Assembly: GCF_002116635.1 (NCBI RefSeq)
Contig: NZ_LQPW01000165.1
Span: 62,001-126,000 of the forward strand
Direction of reading: 5' to 3'
Source: Mycobacterium szulgai
GTDB taxonomy: Bacteria > Actinomycetota > Actinomycetes > Mycobacteriales > Mycobacteriaceae
Length of the DNA: 64,000 nt
In this document: one piece after another, positions 7,627-14,765 of the stretch
Position numbering within the stretch: position 1 is the first letter of the stretch
Layout of the letters: every line of letters starts with the position of its first letter
Notes under the pieces: model-generated
Database searches by the model: none
Told to the model about the DNA's origin: nothing
What the model saw: only the letters and a program-made list of their open reading frames with translations
Made by a program: the position numbers and the translations under genes

Positions 7627-8856
7627 CTACCCCTGTAGGGCGCGGAGGGCACGGCGGCCAGGCACCACGGCCGAGGGCCCGTCGGCGATCATATTGAACC
7701 GCTCCAGCTCCGGTACGTGGATGTGCACGGTGGTGACACCGTTGGCCGAGGCGTGGAACTCATTGAGGTAGACGCTGTATCCTCGCTCGGCGAGCTTGTC
7801 CACCAGGCAGCTCAGGTGCTGAGCGGGCGACGGCGGAACCTCGGTGTCAGCATATGGAACGTAGTCCGAAGAGGTTGTCGGGGGCGGTAATTCGAATGCG
7901 GCGCACGCCTGCAGGGCCGGATAGTCGGCAAGCCAGTCCACGGCGCGACGGCGATCTTCGGCGCGATCGTCGGTCAGCTCGCCCTCTAGCAGTTCGGTGA
8001 GCGCTCGATAGATGCTGTAGTGGCGCGATAGCGAAGCCCCGTAACCGCGCCGAGAGCAGCCGGGCAGTCCAGCCGCGTACGCCAGCGTGGCCGGGACGCC
8101 CAGATCGGTAGTGATGTCGACCAGCCACACCTTGCGCGAAACACGTTGCTGCACGGCCTCGAGCAGCTCGCGCAAGTCGACGGGCAGCGTCTCGGGAGCC
8201 AAGAACGCCGGCCGGGCCGGTGGCGTGGCCAGAAACGTGTGCGCTAGGAACAGTGATACCGCGTCGCGCTCAATGACCTCGTTGAGCGAATGCACCGCTG
8301 CCTCGGCCAAGCTGCCGCCGATGGCGCTGCCATTGTTGGAGGAGTATCTGATCAGCGACCTGTAGTCGGTGGTGTCGCCGACCTCGGCGCGCAAGGGCGC
8401 CGCCGCGTCGTCCGCCCACAACACGTTGGACAGGAACAGCGGCACCGCCAGGGTATTGGTGCCGCCGAGTTGGTGGTAGATCCGGCAGGCGATCAGTTGG
8501 TCGGGCTGCATCGCGAGAAGGGCGGCGTAGCACTCGGTGCCCAACGGCGACTCGACGAGCTCTGCGCAGCGACGTAGCTGCACGGTCTCGGGCCGGTGTT
8601 GTTGAGTCAGAAAGTGTTCCAGCGCCTCGTAGTGCGCTCCGACACGGGCGGTGTCCACGGCGCCCTTGCCGTAGCCGGAACCTCCTGGCGCCGGTTGCTG
8701 TCCGTCGAACAGCTGGCAGCGCCACACCGTGGGATCGCCACCGTAGTAATCCAATCGCACGGTGAAGCCCAATTCGCTGATTGCCGAGAGCGCGCGGTGA
8801 GCGGCGTCTGCAAGGGAATACTCCCGCTCACCGCGCTGTACAGCCGTACTCTGCAT
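7627..8856 (-). CDS. YcaO-domain protein, cassette 1 (probable peptide-backbone-modifying enzyme)
   Basis: A 409-aa stand-alone YcaO protein. It shows the ATP-binding signatures of the superfamily: GYGKG...ARVGAHYEALEHF (about residues 61-82), SSNNGSAIGG followed by LAEAAVHSLNEVIERD (172-198), and YRALTELLEGEL (283-294). YcaO enzymes use ATP to activate peptide amides and form azolines, thioamides or amidines. The C-terminus ends VVPGRRALRALQG and has no PxPxP motif. No fused E1-like domain, TfuA partner or dehydrogenase is adjacent. ATG 8856 is used; TTG 8865 aligns with the start of the paralogue. It begins 13 bases after the precursor-like peptide gene and is plainly paralogous to the protein at 9083-10408. 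Confidence 0.88.
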   Translation of the reverse strand: MQSTAVQRGEREYSLADAAHRALSAISELGFTVRLDYYGGDPTVWRCQLFDGQQPAPGGSGYGKGAVDTARVGAHYEALEHFLTQQHRPETVQLRRCAELVESPLGTECYAALLAMQPDQLIACRIYHQLGGTNTLAVPLFLSNVLWADDAAAPLRAEVGDTTDYRSLIRYSSNNGSAIGGSLAEAAVHSLNEVIERDAVSLFLAHTFLATPPARPAFLAPETLPVDLRELLEAVQQRVSRKVWLVDITTDLGVPATLAYAAGLPGCSRRGYGASLSRHYSIYRALTELLEGELTDDRAEDRRRAVDWLADYPALQACAAFELPPPTTSSDYVPYADTEVPPSPAQHLSCLVDKLAERGYSVYLNEFHASANGVTTVHIHVPELERFNMIADGPSAVVPGRRALRALQG

Positions 8857-8869
8857 CGTTGTCAGACAA

Positions 8870-8989
8870 CTACCGTTGCAGCCCAGCCTGGGCAAGTACG
8901 GCTTGCTCCGCCTCGGTCAGGATCACATTCTGCTGAATGAGGCCAGCCGCTGCGAAAGATATTCCCCAACGCAACCTACGTGGATTCAT
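8870..8989 (-). CDS. Probable RiPP precursor peptide 1 (39 aa)
   Basis: A 39-aa peptide begins MNPRRLRWGISF and ends LTEAEQAVLAQAGLQR. ATG 8989 is preceded by a strong GAGGAGA site, and TAG lies 13 bases before the YcaO gene. The same arrangement and a related peptide occur in front of the second YcaO gene. The two peptides share W-G, AGLI-x-Q or AGLI-Q, and the C-terminal block LTEAE-x-AVLAQAG, while their N-termini differ. Two independent copies conserved at protein level with strong ribosome sites make a chance frame unlikely. It contains one Ser, one Thr and no Cys, so a multi-azoline product is unlikely. Confidence 0.8.
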   Translation of the reverse strand: MNPRRLRWGISFAAAGLIQQNVILTEAEQAVLAQAGLQR

Positions 8990-9163
8990 GTTCTGTCTCC
9001 TCGATTAACTGTGGTGTGTGGCACACGGTTTTGCATACCGCGGCGGACCGTAACAAGCAGCGCAGGTGCGATCGATGGACGATCACGCGTTTCCATCAGA
9101 GCAAATGGACGAAGTGCCTATTGACAAATCGTTGATTTGCTGCTCTCGACGCGGCCACGCTGG
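8990..9163 (-). repeat. Leader/promoter segment of cassette 1, diverged copy of 10585-10740
   Basis: Read against 10585-10740, this stretch keeps blocks TGTCTCCTCG, GGTTTTGC, CGGTAACAAGCA or CCGTAACAAGCA, CGATGGACG and ATTGACAA in the same order (plus-strand reading). It holds the promoter and ribosome site of precursor 1. Its outer part also encodes the last 26 residues of the upstream YcaO protein. I could not assign clear -10/-35 boxes. Confidence 0.6.
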
Positions 9164-10408
9164 CTGCTGCATCGCGCGAATGCCGCGGCGACCCGGCACG
9201 ACGGCCGAGCCACCGGCGATCATATAGAAGTTCTCCAGGTCCGGAACCTGGGTGTGCACGGTGGTGACGCCGTTGCTCGAGGTATGAACCTCGTGGAGGT
9301 AGGCGCTGTACCCATGCCAGGCGAGTTTGTCGACCACCCGGCTCAGATGTTCGGAGGGCGACGACGGGGCGTCGGTATCGATATAGGGCACGAAGGCCGA
9401 CGTCTCTGCAGGCCTGGAGGGAGCCGGCAGTTCGCATGCGGCGCAGGCCTGCAGGGTCGGATACTCGGCAAGCAGCTCGATGGCGCGCAGGCGATCTGCC
9501 TCGCTCTCGTGGGTCAGCTCAACCTGCAGCAGTTCGGTCAGCGCTTGGTAGACGCTGTAGTGCCGCGACAGTGATGCCCCGTAGCCGCGCCGCGAGCCAC
9601 CGCCCGGCGCGGATGCGTATGCCAGCGTGGCAGGCACGTCCAGGTCGCTGGTGATGTCTATCAGCCAGACCTGACGTGAAAGGCGTTCCTGTACAAGCCC
9701 AAGCAACTCGCGCAGGTCATGGGGCAGCGTCTGGGGATCCAAGAAGGCCGGCGCGGTCGGTTGTGCGGCCAGGAAGGTCTGGATGAGGAACAGTGATATG
9801 GCATCGCGTTCAATGGCCTCGTTGAGCGAATGCACCGCCGCCTCGGCGAAGCTGCCGCCGATCGCGCTGCCCCTGTTGGAGGAGTACCTCGCCAGCGATT
9901 CGTAGTCGGTGGTATCGCCGATCTGCGCCCGCAACGGTGACGCGGTGTCTTCGGCCCATCCGATGTTGGACAAGAACAGCGGTACCGCCAGTTCATTGTC
10001 GCCGTTGATTTGGCTATAGATCCGGCAGGCAATCCGCTGCTCAGGTTGCATGGCGAGTAGATCGGCGTACGCCTCGCCCGCCAGCGGTGACATCGCGACA
10101 TCTGCGCATGAGCGCAACTGCAGGGTGTCTGGTCGAAATTCTTGAGCCAGAAGGACTTCCAGAGCCTCGTATATCGCCCCCACGCGGGCCGTTTGAATAT
10201 CGCCCTTGCCGTAGCCGAGACCCGACGGCACCGGTTGTTGTTGGCGGTCCAACAGTTGACAGCGCCACACTGTGGGATTGCCGCCGTAGTACTCCAGGCG
10301 GGTGTTCAAGCCCAATTCGCCGATCGCCGTCAGCGCCCGGTGAGCGGCGTCTGCAAGGGAGTACTCCCGCTCACTGCGCTGTACGGCCGCACTTTGCAAT
10401 GTCGTCAT
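9083..10408 (-). CDS. YcaO-domain protein, cassette 2
   Basis: A 441-aa paralogue of the YcaO protein at 7627-8856, alignable along its whole length. It has the same signatures: GYGKGDIQTARVGAIYEALE, SSNRGSAIGGSFAEAAVHSLNEAIERD and YQALTELLQVEL. ATG 10408 is used; GTG 10414 is possible. Its homology to the paralogue ends at RAMQQ. It then continues for 26 residues (ending SSICSDGNA) that are encoded by the duplicated leader region of cassette 1, so this tail is probably a by-product of the duplication. The start lies 53 bases after precursor 2. No C-terminal PxPxP is present. Confidence 0.88.
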   Translation of the reverse strand: MTTLQSAAVQRSEREYSLADAAHRALTAIGELGLNTRLEYYGGNPTVWRCQLLDRQQQPVPSGLGYGKGDIQTARVGAIYEALEVLLAQEFRPDTLQLRSCADVAMSPLAGEAYADLLAMQPEQRIACRIYSQINGDNELAVPLFLSNIGWAEDTASPLRAQIGDTTDYESLARYSSNRGSAIGGSFAEAAVHSLNEAIERDAISLFLIQTFLAAQPTAPAFLDPQTLPHDLRELLGLVQERLSRQVWLIDITSDLDVPATLAYASAPGGGSRRGYGASLSRHYSVYQALTELLQVELTHESEADRLRAIELLAEYPTLQACAACELPAPSRPAETSAFVPYIDTDAPSSPSEHLSRVVDKLAWHGYSAYLHEVHTSSNGVTTVHTQVPDLENFYMIAGGSAVVPGRRGIRAMQQPAWPRREQQINDLSIGTSSICSDGNA

Positions 10409-10461
10409 TTTCACGGGTCGTTCTCGGTGGCCGTATCTTGTTCCAGGACAGCACAGTTGGC

Positions 10462-10584
10462 CTACCGCGACTGTCCAGCCTGGGCCAGCACGGCCCGCTC
10501 GGCCTCGGTGAGCCGCGCGCCGCCTTGCACAATGAGGCCGGCCTTCGCGCCACCCCAGAACGGACTCTTCGTGGCTGGCTTCAC
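10462..10584 (-). CDS. Probable RiPP precursor peptide 2 (40 aa)
   Basis: A 40-aa peptide starts at GTG 10584, with an AGGAGA site 6 bases upstream, and ends at TAG 10462. The N-terminus reads MKPATKSPFWGGAKAGLI and the C-terminus LTEAERAVLAQAGQSR. It aligns with the peptide at 8870-8989 at W-G, AGLI and the LTEAE-x-AVLAQAG block. It precedes the second YcaO gene on the same strand. It has no Cys; hydroxyl residues are one N-terminal Thr, one N-terminal Ser, the Thr of LTEAE and a C-terminal Ser. The product class cannot be predicted from sequence alone. Confidence 0.8.
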   Translation of the reverse strand: MKPATKSPFWGGAKAGLIVQGGARLTEAERAVLAQAGQSR

Positions 10585-10761
10585 TTGCTGTCTCCTCGCT
10601 TCACGGTGACGTTGCGGCACAAGGTTTTGCGCCGTGCCGCGACGGTAACAAGCAAGGCGGATGATCAGCGATGGACGCCGGTAGCGCCGTTGCGAGAAGG
10701 CGCCGACAACATACCCATTGACAATTCGTCGAGCAGATGATTTACCCGGGTAGGCAGCTAC
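10585..10761 (-). promoter_or_regulatory. Leader/promoter segment of cassette 2
   Basis: This 177-base stretch lies between the alcohol dehydrogenase stop and precursor 2. It contains the counterpart of the cassette 1 leader (blocks shared with 8990-9140) and, near its far end, the 10-bp palindrome TACCCGGGTA at 10743-10752. No coding frame with a plausible start was found in it. The conserved blocks between the two leaders are the best candidates for shared regulatory sites. Confidence 0.5.
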
Positions 10762-11805
10762 TTAGGGCTGGACCAGAATGCGGATCGGATTGCCCTCTTG
10801 GCGTTCCAGCTTCTCGATGCCCGATGCGACGTCTTCCAGCGCGACGATCTCGCTAACCGACCGCGAAAGATCAAGGCGCCCAAGAGAAACCAGCTTCGCC
10901 AGGGTCCCGATATCGACGTTCTGATAGCCGAGGTGCCCCAGCACTTGCTTGCGGGTCAACACCAGCATCGCCGTGGAGCCGAAAGCCGGTGCATCCTGGC
11001 TCATTCCGACGCCCACCAGCCGTCCGCCGCCGGTGAGGCTGGCAAAAGCCTGCTCGAAGGTCGATTTAACGCCGACGGTATCGAAGGTGACATCCAACAT
11101 CCGGCCGCCGGTGACTTCTGCGATCTTGTCGTGCAACCCGTCGTCGCGCGAGTTGAACGCATAGTCGGCGCCGATTTCCAGCGAGCGATCCAGCACCGCG
11201 GGGTTGACGTCGACCGCGACCACCGGCGCCGCGCCCACCAATCGGGCCAACTGCACGATGTGGGTCCCCACCCCGCCGACGCCCCACACCCCGACCGATT
11301 CGCCGACGGCCACCTTGCCGGTACGCACCACTGCCCCGAACGGGGTGGACACCGCGTCGGCCAGGAGTGCGGCCTGCTCCATTGAGACGTTGTCCGGAAC
11401 GCGGGTCAGGCCGGCGGCCTGGGCCACAGTGTATTCCGCCCACGCGCCGTCATAGGCGAAGGCCATCAGCTGGATCTGCGTGCAGTTCACAATGTCGCCG
11501 CGCCGGCAGTTGGCACACTGCTGGCAGGGCCGGCCGGCGGCCACCACCACGCGGTCGCCTTCGGCCCACCCACTCACGCCAGGGCCCAGTTTGGCGATGG
11601 TCCCCGACGCCTCGTGGCCCTGGGTCACCACCGGCCGCAATGCCGGGAACGTTCCATTGATCAGGCTTAGGTCCGAGTGGCAGATCCCGCAGAACGCCAC
11701 CTTGACCAGCACCTCACCGGGGCCCGGCTCCGGTATCGGAACGTCTTCGAGCACAACCCTTTTGGCGTCGGCGTAGAAGCGCTCGGCGCGCATGGTGGCT
11801 GGCAT
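10762..11805 (-). CDS. Zinc-dependent medium-chain alcohol dehydrogenase
   Basis: A 347-aa MDR enzyme. The catalytic zinc site is CGICHSD with GHE (QGHEASGTIAKLGPGV). The structural zinc cysteines are C-x2-C-x2-C-x7-C in CQQCANCRRGDIVNC. The Rossmann NAD(P) motif is GVGGVGTHIVQLA. It oxidises alcohols or reduces aldehydes; the substrate is unknown. It lies 3 bases after the Mop-domain gene, so the two form an operon, and 177 bases before the precursor peptide of cassette 2 on the same strand. It could serve the peptide locus, but this is only positional. Confidence 0.9.
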   Translation of the reverse strand: MPATMRAERFYADAKRVVLEDVPIPEPGPGEVLVKVAFCGICHSDLSLINGTFPALRPVVTQGHEASGTIAKLGPGVSGWAEGDRVVVAAGRPCQQCANCRRGDIVNCTQIQLMAFAYDGAWAEYTVAQAAGLTRVPDNVSMEQAALLADAVSTPFGAVVRTGKVAVGESVGVWGVGGVGTHIVQLARLVGAAPVVAVDVNPAVLDRSLEIGADYAFNSRDDGLHDKIAEVTGGRMLDVTFDTVGVKSTFEQAFASLTGGGRLVGVGMSQDAPAFGSTAMLVLTRKQVLGHLGYQNVDIGTLAKLVSLGRLDLSRSVSEIVALEDVASGIEKLERQEGNPIRILVQP

Positions 11806-11808
11806 GGG

Positions 11809-12021
11809 TTACTCGACGCCGATCGTCACTTCTGTCGATTTGATGAATACCGTCGCGGGCTGGCCCACCTCAAGGCCGAGCTCCACCGCCGCATCCTTGG
11901 TGACCGAGGAGGTGACCACCTGGTCGCCGCCGTCGAGTCGCACCTTCACGATTGCCATTACGCTGCCGAGGTCGACCTCGGTGATCGTTCCTTTCAGCTG
12001 GTTGCGAGTCGACAGGCGCAT
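11809..12021 (-). CDS. Mop/TOBE-domain molybdate-binding protein (molbindin-like)
   Basis: A 70-aa single Mop domain: MRLSTRNQLKGTITEVDLGS, then a central VKVRLDGGDQVVTSSVTK and a C-terminal GQPATVFIKSTEVTIGVE. Molbindins bind molybdate or tungstate as oligomers and buffer intracellular oxyanion. The ATG is preceded by GGAGGACCGCC. It lies 44 bases after the TetR gene and 3 bases before the alcohol dehydrogenase gene, all on one strand. No molybdoenzyme is adjacent, so its role in this operon is unclear. Confidence 0.88.
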   Translation of the reverse strand: MRLSTRNQLKGTITEVDLGSVMAIVKVRLDGGDQVVTSSVTKDAAVELGLEVGQPATVFIKSTEVTIGVE

Positions 12022-12065
12022 GGCGGTCCTCCAGGTGATAGTCGGGTTGGCCCCACTGAGCCTAA

Positions 12066-12674
12066 CTAGTGACGCGGACCGAGCAACGCGATCGCCGCAT
12101 CGACCGCCGGCTCCACGATTTCGCGGACCGGTCTGCCGTCTTCGACGGCCAGCGCCACCAGTTCACGCAGGCCGCCCACCAGGATCACCGCCAATGGCGC
12201 AGTCAGCGGCGGTAGCTGGGCGCGGCGGAAACCCGGACTGCCGCTCAGGTCGACCAATAGGCTCGTCAGCAGCTCAAGCCCGTGACGCTGGACGGGATGC
12301 GCGATGTCACCCAGAGAGGGAAGCTCGCGAATCCAGCTCAGGGTGATGGCCGGGCGCGACTCGATATTGCCGACGTAGCCTTGCACGGCCTGACGGATCT
12401 GGTCGTGCCAGTCGGCCTCGGGATCAACCGCGTTCCGGATGTCGTTGGCCATGATCGCGATCTCCACCTCCAGCAGTTCCAGGAAGCACTCTTCCTTGCT
12501 GGAGAACTGGCTGTAGAACGTCCGCTTCGAAGTCCGTGCGTGACGGACGATGTCGGCGACGGTGCTGGCGCGGTATCCGCGCTCCCGGATGGAGGCGGCG
12601 AGGCCGTCGAGCAGCCGAAGCCGAAACGGATCAGGCTCAACCTGAATCGCGCTGCCAGCTACCGCCGTCACCAC
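12066..12674 (-). CDS. TetR family regulator divergent from the CYP138-like P450 (Rv0135c-like)
   Basis: A protein of about 202 aa with a typical HTH: ASTVADIVRHARTSKRTFYSQFSSKEECF. GTG 12674 is chosen because GGAAGGGG precedes it; a longer frame from ATG 12785 would run through the two operators. Position and size match, from memory, Rv0135c of M. tuberculosis beside cyp138. Two identical-arm palindromes in the 117-base divergent spacer are probable binding sites. It may also be the first gene of a minus-strand operon with the Mop protein and the alcohol dehydrogenase. Confidence 0.88.
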   Translation of the reverse strand: MVTAVAGSAIQVEPDPFRLRLLDGLAASIRERGYRASTVADIVRHARTSKRTFYSQFSSKEECFLELLEVEIAIMANDIRNAVDPEADWHDQIRQAVQGYVGNIESRPAITLSWIRELPSLGDIAHPVQRHGLELLTSLLVDLSGSPGFRRAQLPPLTAPLAVILVGGLRELVALAVEDGRPVREIVEPAVDAAIALLGPRH

Positions 12675-12714
12675 CGAATCCCCTTCCGCAATTATCGGGC
12701 CACTTGTCAGGGTT

Positions 12715-12730
12715 GGTACCACAGAGTACC
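12715..12730. promoter_or_regulatory. Operator 1, GGTAC-CACAGA-GTACC
   Basis: A perfect 5-bp-arm inverted repeat with a 6-bp spacer, between the divergent TetR and P450 genes. An identical-arm site lies 34 bp away at 12749-12764. Repeated identical arms with different spacers point to a dimeric repressor site. Confidence 0.65.
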
Positions 12731-12748
12731 GTACGGGAAAAGGCTGCC

Positions 12749-12764
12749 GGTACGCCGCAGTACC
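12749..12764. promoter_or_regulatory. Operator 2, GGTAC-GCCGCA-GTACC
   Basis: This is the second copy of the palindrome, with the same arms and spacer length but a different spacer sequence. It ends 27 bases before the P450 start codon. Together with operator 1 it would let the adjacent TetR regulate both directions. Confidence 0.65.
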
Positions 12765-12791
12765 AACGAAGATGTTGGGAGTCATGCCTCC

Positions 12792-14120
12792 ATGAGTGAA
12801 GTGCTCGCCGCCCCATCCGCAGCGACAGACGTTCGGCTGCCCCCGGCGGTGCGGTCTCCGAAACTGTTGCAGGGCTTGGGATTTGCCTTCGCGCGACGGC
12901 GGTACTTCGATCGGTTGGTACGTCGCTACGGCAACGTTTTCACCGTGCACATCCCGGTCTACGGACACGTCGTGGTGGTGTGCGAGCCGCAATTGGCCAA
13001 ACGGATATTCACCAGCAGCCCCGACGAGCTGGGCAATATCAAGCCCAACCTGAGCCGGCTGCTGGGGTCCGGCTCGGTGTTCGCGCTCGACCGTGACGAG
13101 CACCGCCAGCGACGACGGCTGCTGGCGCCACCGTTTCACGGCAAGAGCATGAAGAACTACGAGGCCATCATCGAAGAGGAGACCCTGCGCGAGACGGCGA
13201 AGTGGCCTGAAGGCCAGTCGTTTCCGACCTTGCCGGCGATGAATCACATCACGCTCAACGCCATCCTGCGTGCCGTCTTCGGGGCCGCCGGTGCCGACCT
13301 GGACGAGCTGCGCCGAATCATCCCGCCGTGGGTCACGCTGGGCTCGAAGATGGCGCTAATGCCACAGGCCCAGCGCGACTACGGCCGATTCAGCCCATGG
13401 GGCCGGCTGGCCGAGTGGCGGCGCCAGTACGACGTCGTCATCGACAGGCTGATCGCCGCTGAGCGGACCGATCCCAACTTCGCCGATCGCACCGACGTCC
13501 TCGCGCTGATGTTGCGCAGCACCTACGAAGACGGTTCGGCCATGTCGCGCAAGGATATTGGCGACGAACTACTCACCCTGCTGGCCGCCGGCCACGAGAC
13601 CACGGCCTCCACCCTGGCTTGGGCTTTCGAGCGGGTGACCCGCCATCCCGAGGTGCTGCAGGCCTTGGTCGGGGAAGCAGACGCCGGCGGTGGTGAGCTG
13701 CGTCAGGCGACGATTCTGGAAGTCCAGCGGGTGGGCAACGTCATCGATTTCGCCCCGCGCCATGTGTTCTCACCGCTGTATCGGCTCGGCGACTACGCCA
13801 TTCCCCGCGGATACTCCATCATCGTGAGCATTTCGCGGATGCACCGCAATCCGGAGATCTTCCCCGACCCGGACCGTTTCGACCCGCGGCGCTTCATCGA
13901 GAGCAAACCCTCGCCGTTGGCCTGGATCCCGTTCGGCGGCGGAACGCGGCGCTGCGTTGGAGCCGCGTTCGCCAACATGGAGATGGACGTGGTACTGCGA
14001 ACGGTATTGCGCGAGTTCACCATCGACACCACCACCGCGCCGGGAGAGCGTTCGCACAACCGCGGTGTGGCGTTCATTCCCAAGAACGGCGGCCGGATCA
14101 CGGTCCACCGCCGGCGCTAA
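12792..14120 (+). CDS. cyp138: Cytochrome P450, CYP138-like
   Basis: A 442-aa soluble P450. The oxygen-activation motif is AGHETT (266-271), ExxR is EVQR (310-313), and the haem loop is FGGGTRRCVG with the proximal ligand Cys388. ATG 12792 gives the expected bacterial length; the frame is open upstream but that would cross the operators and the TetR start. From memory the H37Rv neighbour set (Rv0135c, cyp138 Rv0136, msrA Rv0137c, Rv0138) is reproduced here. The substrate of CYP138 is not established. Confidence 0.9.
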   Translation: MSEVLAAPSAATDVRLPPAVRSPKLLQGLGFAFARRRYFDRLVRRYGNVFTVHIPVYGHVVVVCEPQLAKRIFTSSPDELGNIKPNLSRLLGSGSVFALDRDEHRQRRRLLAPPFHGKSMKNYEAIIEEETLRETAKWPEGQSFPTLPAMNHITLNAILRAVFGAAGADLDELRRIIPPWVTLGSKMALMPQAQRDYGRFSPWGRLAEWRRQYDVVIDRLIAAERTDPNFADRTDVLALMLRSTYEDGSAMSRKDIGDELLTLLAAGHETTASTLAWAFERVTRHPEVLQALVGEADAGGGELRQATILEVQRVGNVIDFAPRHVFSPLYRLGDYAIPRGYSIIVSISRMHRNPEIFPDPDRFDPRRFIESKPSPLAWIPFGGGTRRCVGAAFANMEMDVVLRTVLREFTIDTTTAPGERSHNRGVAFIPKNGGRITVHRRR

Positions 14121-14210
14121 CGCCGTCAAGTGCGGCCACGGCTTCGAAAGTGTACGTGGGGCGGGAGAATCGGCTGCGCAGCTACGTGGTTACCCACTCA
14201 ATGCGGACAT

Positions 14211-14726
14211 TCATTGGCTAGCTGCCGCACGCCGCGGCAGCTTCCAGCCGGGCCGAACGAAGTGGCAGGTGTACCCGTTGGGGTAGCGCAGCAGGTAGTC
14301 CTGGTGCTCGGGTTCGGCTTCCCAGAAATCGCCGGCCGGGCTGACTTCGGTGACTACCTTGCCCGGCCACAGGCCGGATGCCTCGACGTCAGCGATGGTG
14401 TCCAGGGCGATGCGCTTCTGCTCGTCGTCGACATAGAAGATGGCCGAGCGGTAGCTGGGTCCGCGGTCGTTGCCCTGGCGGTCCTTGGTGGTCGGGTCGT
14501 GGATCTGGAAGAAGAACTCCAGCAGCGTGCGGTAATCGGTAGCGGTGGGATCGAAGACGATCTCGACGGCTTCGGCGTGCGTACCGTGGTTGCGGTACGT
14601 GGCGTTGGGGACGTCGCCACCGCTGTAGCCGACGCGAGTCGAGACCACACCGGGCTGCTTGCGGATCAAGTCCTGCATTCCCCAGAAGCAGCCGCCGGCC
14701 AGGATCGCCCTTTGGTTGTCAGCCAT
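14211..14726 (-). CDS. msrA: Peptide methionine-S-sulfoxide reductase MsrA
   Basis: A 171-aa enzyme that reduces the S epimer of methionine sulfoxide in proteins. The catalytic motif GGCFWG contains Cys13. Family segments [24 protein letters not shown] and FFQIHDPTT are all present. It is convergent with the P450 gene, with a 90-base spacer holding no obvious gene. Slightly shorter than I recall for H37Rv MsrA, from a shorter C-terminus. Confidence 0.93.
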   Translation of the reverse strand: MADNQRAILAGGCFWGMQDLIRKQPGVVSTRVGYSGGDVPNATYRNHGTHAEAVEIVFDPTATDYRTLLEFFFQIHDPTTKDRQGNDRGPSYRSAIFYVDDEQKRIALDTIADVEASGLWPGKVVTEVSPAGDFWEAEPEHQDYLLRYPNGYTCHFVRPGWKLPRRAAASQ

Positions 14727-14765
14727 GGGCCCAGGCTACACTCCGCCCGTGAGGTGTAACGGTTC

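Noticed and set aside
12282-12791. N-terminal extension of the P450 frame
   Set aside because: The extension would run antisense through the TetR gene and over both operators; ATG 12792 gives a normal P450 length.
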